DNA of 11,614 nucleotides. Origin: an uncultured Campylobacter sp. (GTDB taxonomy: Bacteria > Campylobacterota > Campylobacteria > Campylobacterales > Campylobacteraceae). The number at the start of each line of letters is the position of its first letter. Position 1 is the first letter of the stretch. The DNA is taken from positions 1-11,614 of the forward strand of contig CAAHEJ010000070.1 of the NCBI GenBank assembly GCA_900772495.1. The letters run 5' to 3'. The notes below the pieces were generated by a model, which saw only the letters and a program-made list of their open reading frames with translations, ran no database searches and had not been told where the DNA came from. Below, piece by piece: positions 1 through 5,737 of this stretch. Both the position numbers and the translations under genes were made by a program.

Positions 1-37
1 CAAAAATAGCTCAAATAAAATCGCCACCTATTTAGGC

Positions 38-43
38 TATAAT
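38..43 (+). promoter_or_regulatory. -10 box of the PP-loop gene
   Basis: TATAAT lies 26 bases before the TTG start at 70, in AT-rich DNA. This predicts a leader of about 20 bases containing the ribosome site AAGGGG (57-62). Campylobacter sigma-70 promoters rely on the -10 box and rarely show a clear -35, which fits here. Transcription start is inferred, not seen. Confidence 0.5.
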
Positions 44-69
44 GCCAAAAACAAAAAAGGGGCAAAATT

Positions 70-1068
70 TTGAAAGCACTAGCACTTTTTAGCGGTGGGC
101 TTGATAGTATGCTGGCGATGAAGCTCATCACCTTGCAAAACATAGAAGTCAAGGCACTTCACATAAACATAGGCTTTGGAGGGCGCACGGATAAAAGCGC
201 TGAGATGGCAAGGCGCGCTAAACTCGTGGGAGCGGACTTTGAGCTAGTAGATACTCGTAGCAAATACTTGCAAGAAGTGCTTTTTAACCCGCGTTATGGT
301 TATGGAAAGCACTTTAACCCTTGCATAGACTGCCACGCTTTTATGTTTAAAACCGCTTTGTCAATGCTTGAAAGCGAAAAAGCGCATTTCATCATCACGG
401 GCGAGGTGTTAGGACAACGCCCGATGAGTCAAAGAGGCGATGCGATGAACAAAGTCAAGGCTTTGGCGAGTGAAAATTTAGGCGAAGATGCCGCCGCTCT
501 CATACTCCGCCCGCTGTGCGCTAAAAACTTACCGCCCACAAAGCCCGAAATTTTGGGCTGGGTAGATAGAAATCAACTTGAAGCCATTAGCGGACGAAGC
601 CGCACAAGGCAGCTTGAACTCGCCGAAAGGTTTAATTTTGAGGACTATGAAAGCCCGGGCGGAGGCTGTTTGCTCACTCTGCAAAGTTTTGCGGACAAAA
701 TCAAGGATTTTAAGGCTTATGATGATGAAATGAGCGTGAATGATGCGCAACTTTTAAAATTCGGGCGGCATTTGCGCCTGCCAAATGGGGCAAAGATGAT
801 AATAGGGCGCGATGAGAGTGAAAACGCGCATTTGCAAGCCTTGCAAACGCCAAAGTATGAGAAAATCGAGCTTTTTGAGCTGGTGGGTGCTTTTTCGCTT
901 TTGAGCGCAAATGCTGATGAAAAGGATTTAAGCTTAGCCCTTAAAATCGCTTTAACTTACGCTAAAACAAACTGCGCCCAAAGCTACAAAGTGGGCTTTA
1001 AAGATGAGATTTTAAGCGCAAAGCCCTTTGAAAGCAAGGGCGAAATTCAAAGGTTTTTGGTGTGCTAA
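70..1068 (+). CDS. PP-loop tRNA sulfurtransferase-like protein with NFACT-R-like C-terminal domain
   Basis: Probable ATP-dependent RNA-thiolation enzyme of the MnmA/ThiI superfamily, 332 aa, cytoplasmic. Seen: PP-loop SGGLDS at residues 8-13 binds ATP and adenylates the target base; NPCIDC (Cys85, Cys88) matches the NPDxxC region that carries the first catalytic Cys of MnmA; GEVLGQRPMSQ at 111-121; and SPGGGCLLT with Cys200 at the place of the second catalytic Cys. From about residue 226 the C-terminus (IIGRDESEN, then VGAFSLL and a helix ending YKV) aligns by eye with the NFACT-R domain of the RqcH-like protein in this window, without its WFH motif. Known: such PP-loop/NFACT-R fusions exist and are thought to modify RNA, but the substrate is unknown. 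The start is TTG, chosen because AAGGGG sits 7 bases upstream and no better in-frame start follows it. The gene appears monocistronic. It is not true MnmA, whose C-terminal domains differ. Confidence 0.8.
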   Translation: MKALALFSGGLDSMLAMKLITLQNIEVKALHINIGFGGRTDKSAEMARRAKLVGADFELVDTRSKYLQEVLFNPRYGYGKHFNPCIDCHAFMFKTALSMLESEKAHFIITGEVLGQRPMSQRGDAMNKVKALASENLGEDAAALILRPLCAKNLPPTKPEILGWVDRNQLEAISGRSRTRQLELAERFNFEDYESPGGGCLLTLQSFADKIKDFKAYDDEMSVNDAQLLKFGRHLRLPNGAKMIIGRDESENAHLQALQTPKYEKIELFELVGAFSLLSANADEKDLSLALKIALTYAKTNCAQSYKVGFKDEILSAKPFESKGEIQRFLVC

Positions 1069-1167
1069 AAGGCTGAATTTAAGCGGGATTAGTGAGAATT
1101 TTGAGCTAAATTTAAGCAAAAATTGATTGAAAGAAATTATTTTAAGAATTTTTTAAGTTTATTTGAT

Positions 1168-1173
1168 TATAAT
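1168..1173 (+). promoter_or_regulatory. -10 box of the ferritin gene (candidate)
   Basis: TATAAT follows a T-rich stretch (1151-1167) and would start transcription near 1180, giving a leader of about 53 bases. A second, weaker candidate (TATAAA, 1190-1195) lies inside the adjacent inverted repeat. Either could be used, and the sequence alone cannot decide. No convincing 19-bp Fur box was recognised. Confidence 0.45.
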
Positions 1174-1179
1174 TACAAA

Positions 1180-1207
1180 CAATTTTTGATATAAAAAATC
1201 AAAATTG
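1180..1207 (+). promoter_or_regulatory. inverted repeat in ferritin leader/promoter
   Basis: Arms CAATTTTTGAT (1180-1190) and ATCAAAATTG (1198-1207) pair over 10 bp with one bulged T around a 7-base loop. If transcription starts from the 1168 box, the hairpin sits at the extreme 5' end of the ferritin mRNA. If the 1190 box is used, the repeat straddles the promoter like an operator. Both readings are inference. Confidence 0.4.
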
Positions 1208-1232
1208 TAAATTTAATCTCAAAGGATACACA

Positions 1233-1727
1233 ATGCTAACACAAGAAGTTGTAAAAAGGCTGAGCGAACAAGTCGTAAAAGAAATGTTCACTTCAAACCT
1301 CTATTTAAGTATGAGTTCTTGGTGTCATACTCATCTTTTTGACGGAGCGGGTGCGTTTTTGTTTGAGCACGCTAATCAAGAAAGCGAACACGCTAGAAAA
1401 CTCATCACCTACCTGAACGAGACGGATTCAGCGCTCATTTTAAGCGAAATCAAAAAGCCAGAAAGTGAGTTTAAATCCTTGCTAGAAGTTTTTGAAAAAG
1501 TGTATGAACACGAACTTCTTGTAACAAAGTCAATCAACGAGTTAGTGGAATTTACGCTCACGCAAAAAGATTATTCCTCGTTTAATTTTTTGCAATGGTA
1601 TGTTGCTGAACAGCACGAAGAAGAGGCGTTGTTTAGGGGCATTGTCGATAAGATTAAACTTTGCGGCGAAAATGGTAGTGGATTGTATTTAGCAGACCAG
1701 TATATCAAAACACTAAGTGGCAAATAG
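1233..1727 (+). CDS. cft: non-haem bacterial ferritin
   Basis: Stores iron by oxidising Fe(II) and holding it as a mineral in a 24-subunit cytoplasmic shell; in Campylobacter it buffers iron and protects against oxidative damage. At 164 aa it has the usual FtnA/Pfr length. Ferroxidase ligands are visible with E. coli numbering: Glu17, Tyr24, Glu50, His53 (site A), Glu94, Gln127 and Glu130 (site B). The helix-D signature FNFLQWYVAEQHEEE is at 118-132. The third-site residue Glu49 is Gln here (NQESEH), while Glu126 and Glu129 remain. The C-terminus (LSGK) is a few residues shorter than the basic tails of C. jejuni Cft and H. pylori Pfr as remembered. AAAGGA at 1221-1226 sits 6 bases before the ATG. 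It stands alone, with no partner gene. Confidence 0.96.
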   Translation: MLTQEVVKRLSEQVVKEMFTSNLYLSMSSWCHTHLFDGAGAFLFEHANQESEHARKLITYLNETDSALILSEIKKPESEFKSLLEVFEKVYEHELLVTKSINELVEFTLTQKDYSSFNFLQWYVAEQHEEEALFRGIVDKIKLCGENGSGLYLADQYIKTLSGK

Positions 1728-1741
1728 CCTAAAATTTTTGT

Positions 1742-1802
1742 AAATTCGTGTGAATTCAAAGTGAAATTCAAGCGAAAATTCACACGAAATTCACGCGAAT
1801 TT
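1742..1802. repeat. phased tandem array of RAATTY-containing units
   Basis: Degenerate units of 10-12 bp follow one another: AAATTCGTGTG, GAATTCAAAGT, AAATTCAAGCG, AAATTCACACG, AAATTCACGCG, and a terminal GAATTT. RAATTY begins at 1742, 1752, 1764, 1776, 1787 and 1797, close to one helical turn apart. Parts also form a 12-bp inverted repeat (1745-1756 with 1777-1788), so ferritin mRNA could fold here, although no T-tract follows to make it a classical terminator. RAATTY is the CtsM methylation motif in C. jejuni. The role here is unknown. Confidence 0.75.
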
Positions 1803-1879
1803 TTGCAAAAAAGAAACGAAATGAGACAAAAATTCAAGGCTTTTGGCTTTTGTATTTGAATTTAAGGCAAAAATTCTGA

Positions 1880-1885
1880 TATAAA
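1880..1885 (+). promoter_or_regulatory. candidate -10 box for a short transcript
   Basis: TATAAA, preceded by AT-rich DNA, would start a transcript near 1892. That transcript would run into the hairpin-plus-T-tract at 2097-2123, giving about 230 bases. This is supported only by that pairing of promoter-like and terminator-like elements. Confidence 0.3.
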
Positions 1886-1998
1886 AGCTACACGACCTTG
1901 CAAAAGCTAGAATACTCACGCAAAAGCATAAATGAGATAGCAAGGTTTTATGATTTGCTTTGCAAACTTTGTTAATCACCACACATAAAGGCTTTAAA

Positions 1999-2142
1999 AT
2001 GATAGTTGAAACCCCAAACTCCCAGCCGCATTTAAATCTTTTCTTTCCTTTTGAGCCGAGTGCGAGCGTGCAAGATAGGGCTAAAATGGGAGATTGCAAA
2101 AAGTCTCAAACTTTTTGTTTTTTAATTTTAAGTCGCAAATAA
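1999..2142 (+). CDS. possible small protein, 47 aa, unrecognised
   Basis: The ATG at 1999 is preceded by AAAGG (1987-1991) at a 7-base spacing and opens a 47-residue frame beginning MIVETPNSQPHL. The first 30 residues have ordinary composition (PFEPSASVQDRAKMG). The last part runs through the hairpin and T-tract of the terminator at 2097-2123, so a transcript that stops there would not contain the stop codon. It may therefore be a gene remnant, a chance frame, or part of an untranslated RNA. An upstream 12-codon frame (1950-1988, ending VNHHT, with AAGG before it) stops 10 bases before this ATG and could be a leader peptide. No family is recognised. Confidence 0.25.
   Translation: MIVETPNSQPHLNLFFPFEPSASVQDRAKMGDCKKSQTFCFLILSRK
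2097..2123 (+). terminator. hairpin with T-tract
   Basis: CAAAAAGT and ACTTTTTG form a perfect 8-bp stem with a 5-base loop (CTCAA), followed at once by six T and then AATTTT on the plus strand. The orientation fits termination of plus-strand transcription arriving from 1880 onward, or ferritin read-through. On the minus strand no T-run follows, so it is a poor terminator for pgp1. Confidence 0.6.
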
Positions 2143-2187
2143 TTTCATCTTACTAAATGCAGTATAAAGGACAAAATTCATCAATTT

Positions 2188-3576
2188 TCACTCAAATTCC
2201 ACTAAAATCGAGCCTAAAAATTTGTCCTTGTTTTTGGCTTCTTCGTAAATTTTTATGCTTGGTTCTTGGGCGTTTTTGATGATTTTGTCGTCTGTGTAGC
2301 TCACGGCTTGCTGGTCAAGCATAGCCCAGCGCAGTTCGTAAAACTCCACGCGAAACATTTTGCCCGCTGTGTCAAGTGAGTATTGTGGTATCATATTTTT
2401 TTTGACGACTTTTATGCCGCTTTCGTCCCTGCCCTTGTCAAGCCCGATGATATTGACTCTCACGCCTTTGATTTTGGGTATCATAAATTCTTTTTTTACG
2501 AGCACTTTGCTGGCAAATGGCACAAGTTTTACTTCGCCGTCAATTTCCATTTTAAATTCATTAAAAGCGTCCGAAAATTCAAAGTATTCGGGGTGCAACC
2601 TAGTTTGAAAGCGGTTGCCATACTGGATAAAATAGCCCTTTTTGTCAGCCACTATCGCTGTGATTTCGTTGCTTGTGGCATAATCATACTCGCGGTTGAG
2701 CGGAAAAGGCACAAATTTAATGTCCTTGCGCGGTTTGTCAAGGCTGATGAGAATTTTGCCTGTGAAAAGTTTGACGATGATTTCTTTGTTTATGGCTTGT
2801 TGCACGCCTTTTGGGCTAAGCTCAAAGTCGCGTTCAAACTCTATGCCAGCGGTTTTTAGATAGTTTTCAATCGCCACTAAATGATAATAAGCCCTTAAAT
2901 TCACGGGCAAATTCTTGCTCGCTTCGTTGGCAAAGGCGGCTTTGTTGTTGGAGATGACAAAGTAAGTCAGGGCTTTGAGCATTTCGGTGTCGGCAAGCTC
3001 TTTTGTCTTGGTGTTTTTAAGATGATATTTGTGCTTTTCATCAACAAGTTTAGAGTTGAGCACTTCAACGGTGTTTGTGGCGATGCGCTCTAACTCGCCC
3101 CATTTGCTCGCGTTGATTTCTGTGGTGTCAATCACACTTGAATTTCCCCAACGCTTCGGGTTTTTCAGCTCATCGACAAAGGTAGGGTGATAAAAGCCCC
3201 AGCCATCGTGCAAATTCAGCACCATTCCAACCTCATCGCGCAAAATCAACTCTTTTATGCGCTGTATAGTCGCATAGTCAGGGTCGTTTTTGTTAAGCTC
3301 GGCGAATTTGCGGTTTAAGTCGCCTTTGACACCACGCGCCCGCTTGATAATGCTGTCAAAGGCTAAATTTGGCGCGACTATAATTTTGCCTTTGGTAATG
3401 TTATAATCACTAATCAGCAAGCTCGCAGCGTGAAAGCCTCCCGGCTCGTCCCCTTGCATACCGCCAAAAATCAGCACCGTGTTTTTGTCCCCCAAACTCT
3501 CGCCCTTTTCGCTGATGGTAAATTCCAGCGCAAAAAGGGCGTTCATAAAGAGCAATAAAAGCGCGAGTTGTTTCAT
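2188..3576 (-). CDS. pgp1: Pgp1/Csd4-type D,L-carboxypeptidase, helical cell shape
   Basis: Periplasmic M14-family zinc peptidase that trims peptidoglycan tripeptides to dipeptides. In C. jejuni (Pgp1) and H. pylori (Csd4) its loss turns helical cells into rods. At 462 aa it has the family length. Residues 1-16 form a signal peptide (cleavage after NALFA likely). Catalytic residues seen: GGMQGDEPGG with Gln41 and Glu44, the family's unusual Gln replacing the usual M14 zinc His; GDLNRKF (85-91); NLHDG with the zinc ligand His123; and FANEASKN with the probable general base Glu218. The part after about 235 corresponds to the extra domains of Csd4. It is last in its operon: its ATG overlaps the dxr stop by 4 bases (ATGA), with AAAGG 5 bases upstream. 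An A8 run at codons 392-394 could slip. Confidence 0.94.
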   Translation of the reverse strand: MKQLALLLLFMNALFALEFTISEKGESLGDKNTVLIFGGMQGDEPGGFHAASLLISDYNITKGKIIVAPNLAFDSIIKRARGVKGDLNRKFAELNKNDPDYATIQRIKELILRDEVGMVLNLHDGWGFYHPTFVDELKNPKRWGNSSVIDTTEINASKWGELERIATNTVEVLNSKLVDEKHKYHLKNTKTKELADTEMLKALTYFVISNNKAAFANEASKNLPVNLRAYYHLVAIENYLKTAGIEFERDFELSPKGVQQAINKEIIVKLFTGKILISLDKPRKDIKFVPFPLNREYDYATSNEITAIVADKKGYFIQYGNRFQTRLHPEYFEFSDAFNEFKMEIDGEVKLVPFASKVLVKKEFMIPKIKGVRVNIIGLDKGRDESGIKVVKKNMIPQYSLDTAGKMFRVEFYELRWAMLDQQAVSYTDDKIIKNAQEPSIKIYEEAKNKDKFLGSILVEFE

Positions 3577-4673
3577 CGTAACCTTTTGCAGAATTTTCTC
3601 ACCTCATCATCAAGCTCAAAAATTTCATCTAAATTTGAAATTTTAACGCTTTGAAAGTGCTTCAAGGCTTTGAAAATCCCTTTTGAAATGTCTAAAAACC
3701 CACATTTTCCAGCCAAAAACTGCTCGACTTTGATTTCATTTGCGGCATTTATCACAACGCCTAAATCCAAATTCGCCAAAAAGTCATCTTTAAGGGCGAA
3801 AAGCGGGTATTTGTTTAAATTTATGCTGTGAAATTGTAATTTAGAAATGGTAACAAAGTCAAGTTTTTTGATGATATTTTGCGGATTTTTTATTTTCGCA
3901 CTCGGTAAAATCGCCTGAGAAATGGCAAGTTTCATATCAGCATTTGACAAAAAGGCACTCACACCGCCGTCTTTAAACTCACAAAGAGCGTGGATAAGGC
4001 TTTGCGGCTCTATGAGTGCGTCTATGTGCCTAATGCCAAAGAGATGATAGGCTTCGATGACTTCAAAGAGTTTGTTTATCATAGTTGCGCTGTCTATGGT
4101 GATTTTCGCGCCCATTAACCAATTTGGGTGCTTTAAAGCCATTTGTGGCGTAACGGAGGCTAAATCTTTGAGCTTAAATTTAAAAAAAGCCCCACCGCTT
4201 GCCGTTACAAAAAGCCTTGAAATTTCGCTTTTTTTGTGGGCTTTGAGTAAAAAATTTAAGGCTGAATGCTCGCTGTCTATGGGCGTGATTTTCGCGCCTT
4301 TTAGGAATTTGCCAGCGATGACTAGGCTTTCTTTGTTTGCTAGGGCTAAATGCTTGTTTAAAGCCTTTGCCTTTAAGCTCGCGCGAAGCCCCGCAAAGCC
4401 AACTATGGCGTTTAGCACAAGCTCATCATCGCAGCTTTCAAGCAGGCTTTCAAGCCCGCTTTGCCCGACAAATAAGCGTTTTTTGTCAAATTTAACGGCG
4501 TTTTTGTCCGCATCTTCGCTAATACAGACAAATTTGGGCTGAAATTGAGCGATTTGCTCGTTAAGCAAGGCGACATTGCGCCCGCAGGCAAGCGCGCTTA
4601 CTTGCAGGCTGAATTTTTGAGCTAAAAAAAGTGCGTTGCGCCCTATGCTGCCCGTGCTTCCAAGAACTATCAT
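3573..4673 (-). CDS. dxr: 1-deoxy-D-xylulose 5-phosphate reductoisomerase
   Basis: Second step of the MEP isoprenoid pathway: converts DXP to 2-C-methylerythritol 4-phosphate with NADPH and a divalent metal, in the cytoplasm. At 366 aa it is slightly shorter than E. coli Dxr. Seen: NADPH-binding GSTGSIG (5-11); ALANKES (110-116); metal ligands Asp133 and Glu135 in IDSEHSA; HPNWLMGAKITIDSAT (182-197); NKLFEVIEA with the third metal ligand Glu204; and AANEIKVEQFL (310-320). The flexible-loop motif is IEPQS (221-225), whereas most Dxr have HPQS; NKLF replaces NKGL. Both look like epsilonproteobacterial variants. The ATG follows the cdsA stop with no gap and no good Shine-Dalgarno, so translation is probably coupled to cdsA. 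Confidence 0.97.
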   Translation of the reverse strand: MIVLGSTGSIGRNALFLAQKFSLQVSALACGRNVALLNEQIAQFQPKFVCISEDADKNAVKFDKKRLFVGQSGLESLLESCDDELVLNAIVGFAGLRASLKAKALNKHLALANKESLVIAGKFLKGAKITPIDSEHSALNFLLKAHKKSEISRLFVTASGGAFFKFKLKDLASVTPQMALKHPNWLMGAKITIDSATMINKLFEVIEAYHLFGIRHIDALIEPQSLIHALCEFKDGGVSAFLSNADMKLAISQAILPSAKIKNPQNIIKKLDFVTISKLQFHSINLNKYPLFALKDDFLANLDLGVVINAANEIKVEQFLAGKCGFLDISKGIFKALKHFQSVKISNLDEIFELDDEVRKFCKRLR

Positions 4674-5402
4674 CTACACCAACGCAAGCATAGCAAAGGC
4701 AGCGATGATGAGCGCGTCTATTCTGTCAAGCATACCGCCGTGTCCGGGGATAAGCTCGCCGCTGTCTTTAACCCCGCTTTGTCGTTTAAAATAGCTTTCA
4801 AGTAAATCGCCGATAACCGCAAAAACCGCCACGACAAAAGCCGTTACAAGGCTTAAAGAAAAGTGATACCCAAAAAGCCCAAAAAGCGCGCCAAAAAGCG
4901 TGGCACAAGCTATGCCTCCGATGACGCCTTCTCTTGTTTTGTTTGGGCTTGTAGGCGAAAAGGGCGTGCTTCCTATGAGTTTGCCGATGAAATAAGCCCC
5001 GCTGTCGCACACAACCACGATGAAAATCAGCCAAAAAAGCGTGAAAACACCGCTATCCAAATACACCTGCCACAACGCAAAGATAGGCAAGGTAGGGTAA
5101 AGATAAGGCAAGGCTTCTTTTAAATTCTTTGCCTTTTTATACACAAGCGCGCCCACGACAAGCAGCAAAAGCCCAGCACCGCAAGCTAGCGGTTCTTTGC
5201 TGATGCTCGCAAAGACAAGGGCTAAAAGAGCGAAAAAGACATTTGCACTTGGCGTGTTAAAAAGCCTTTTTGCCTCATCAAAGGCGATATATAAAATCGC
5301 GCCAAAGATGATGAGATTGAGCCAAAAGCTATCTATAAGAGCGATGAAAATCACCGCCACAACAAGGGCTACACCCCAAACAATGCGCGTTTTGTCAAAC
5401 AT
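4674..5402 (-). CDS. cdsA: phosphatidate cytidylyltransferase (CDP-diglyceride synthase)
   Basis: Makes CDP-diacylglycerol from phosphatidic acid and CTP in the inner membrane, the precursor of all major phospholipids. At 242 aa it is a compact member; hydrophobic segments cover most of the chain (about residues 7-40, 54-88, 104-143, 158-198 and 228-242). The CdsA signature is complete at 203-229: SYFKR, then KD, then IPGHGGMLDRID. CDSGAY (132-137), SPNKTREG (152-159) and Asp199 in GDL are also conserved. GGGAG sits 5 bases before the ATG. It follows the small charged-protein gene by 9 bases and abuts dxr, so membrane-lipid and isoprenoid synthesis share one mRNA. Confidence 0.97.
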   Translation of the reverse strand: MFDKTRIVWGVALVVAVIFIALIDSFWLNLIIFGAILYIAFDEAKRLFNTPSANVFFALLALVFASISKEPLACGAGLLLLVVGALVYKKAKNLKEALPYLYPTLPIFALWQVYLDSGVFTLFWLIFIVVVCDSGAYFIGKLIGSTPFSPTSPNKTREGVIGGIACATLFGALFGLFGYHFSLSLVTAFVVAVFAVIGDLLESYFKRQSGVKDSGELIPGHGGMLDRIDALIIAAFAMLALV

Positions 5403-5411
5403 AAATCTCCC

Positions 5412-5735
5412 TTAAATGCTAATATCAAGGCTATGCAAGCCAAGTTCGTTGTCCTCGCTACCTTGCGCTACCTTGCGCTTTTGCTTTTCGTCCTTGTCGT
5501 CTTTCCTGCGCCTTTTGGAGCTTTCCTCCTCGCGCTTTTCTTTAATCTCCTCTTGCACCTCATCAGCAGGTGCAGCCTTGTCGATACGCTCGACAGATTT
5601 TTCCTTGCCTTGAAATTCGGCTAAATTTGCCAAAGCCGCAAAACTCTCCTTGCCACGCTCGTTAGCCACTTGCGTGCTAGCCACAGCGGCGTTTTGACTG
5701 ACAAAAGTTGAGTTGCCTAATGGTGTAATCGCCAT
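5412..5735 (-). CDS. small highly charged protein, function unknown
   Basis: 107 aa, not assigned to a functional family; C. jejuni has a similar small coiled-coil gene at the same place between cdsA and the NFACT gene (recalled as Cj1348c). Residues 1-45 are mixed, with MAITPLGNSTFVSQN and a likely helix ESFAALANLAEF. Residues about 43-92 are dense in Lys, Arg and Glu, a polyampholyte that should be coiled coil or disordered. The chain ends in ELGLHSLDISI. It has no signal peptide or membrane segment. The ATG at 5735 is chosen because AAGGAG lies 5 bases upstream; a GTG two codons earlier (5741) would touch the ribosome site. It begins 2 bases after the stop of the RqcH-like gene, so the two are surely co-transcribed. 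A role tied to that neighbour or to the envelope genes is only a guess. Confidence 0.85.
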   Translation of the reverse strand: MAITPLGNSTFVSQNAAVASTQVANERGKESFAALANLAEFQGKEKSVERIDKAAPADEVQEEIKEKREEESSKRRRKDDKDEKQKRKVAQGSEDNELGLHSLDISI

Positions 5736-5737
5736 TT

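Larger units (their letters stand above)
1728..2187. other. 460-bp gap between ferritin and pgp1
   Basis: This is the largest space in the window without a firm gene. In order it holds: the RAATTY array (1742-1802); more scattered RAATTY sites at 1830, 1858 and 1871; a candidate -10 box at 1880-1885; a possible folded leader (stem 1895-1901 with 1940-1946); a short SD-preceded reading frame at 1999-2142; and a hairpin with T-tract at 2097-2123. The last 60 bases before the pgp1 stop show nothing recognisable. No tRNA, IS end or clear terminator for pgp1 was found. Confidence 0.6.

Noticed and set aside
70..1068. Identification as MnmA or PurL/argininosuccinate synthase
   Set aside because: The PP-loop and Cys positions resemble MnmA, but the C-terminal half is NFACT-R-like and no MnmA beta-barrel domain is seen; no argininosuccinate synthase substrate motifs are present.
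1742..1802. CRISPR-like array
   Set aside because: Units are 10-12 bp with no spacers, and no cas gene is present.
1885..1910. preQ1-riboswitch-like AGCTACAC
   Set aside because: Only eight bases match; the P1 stem, A-rich tail and a queuosine gene downstream are all missing.
1791..2099. 102-codon minus-strand frame in the ferritin-pgp1 gap
   Set aside because: It starts at TTG without a ribosome site, runs through the RAATTY array, and has a composition unlike a real protein (Phe/Ser/Cys-rich).
2383..2859. 158-codon plus-strand frame opposite pgp1
   Set aside because: It is antisense to a gene with clear family motifs, has no ribosome site, and its Phe/Lys-rich composition mirrors the sense codons.
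4057..4542. 161-codon plus-strand frame opposite dxr
   Set aside because: It lies wholly antisense to conserved Dxr motifs, has no ribosome site and no recognisable domain.
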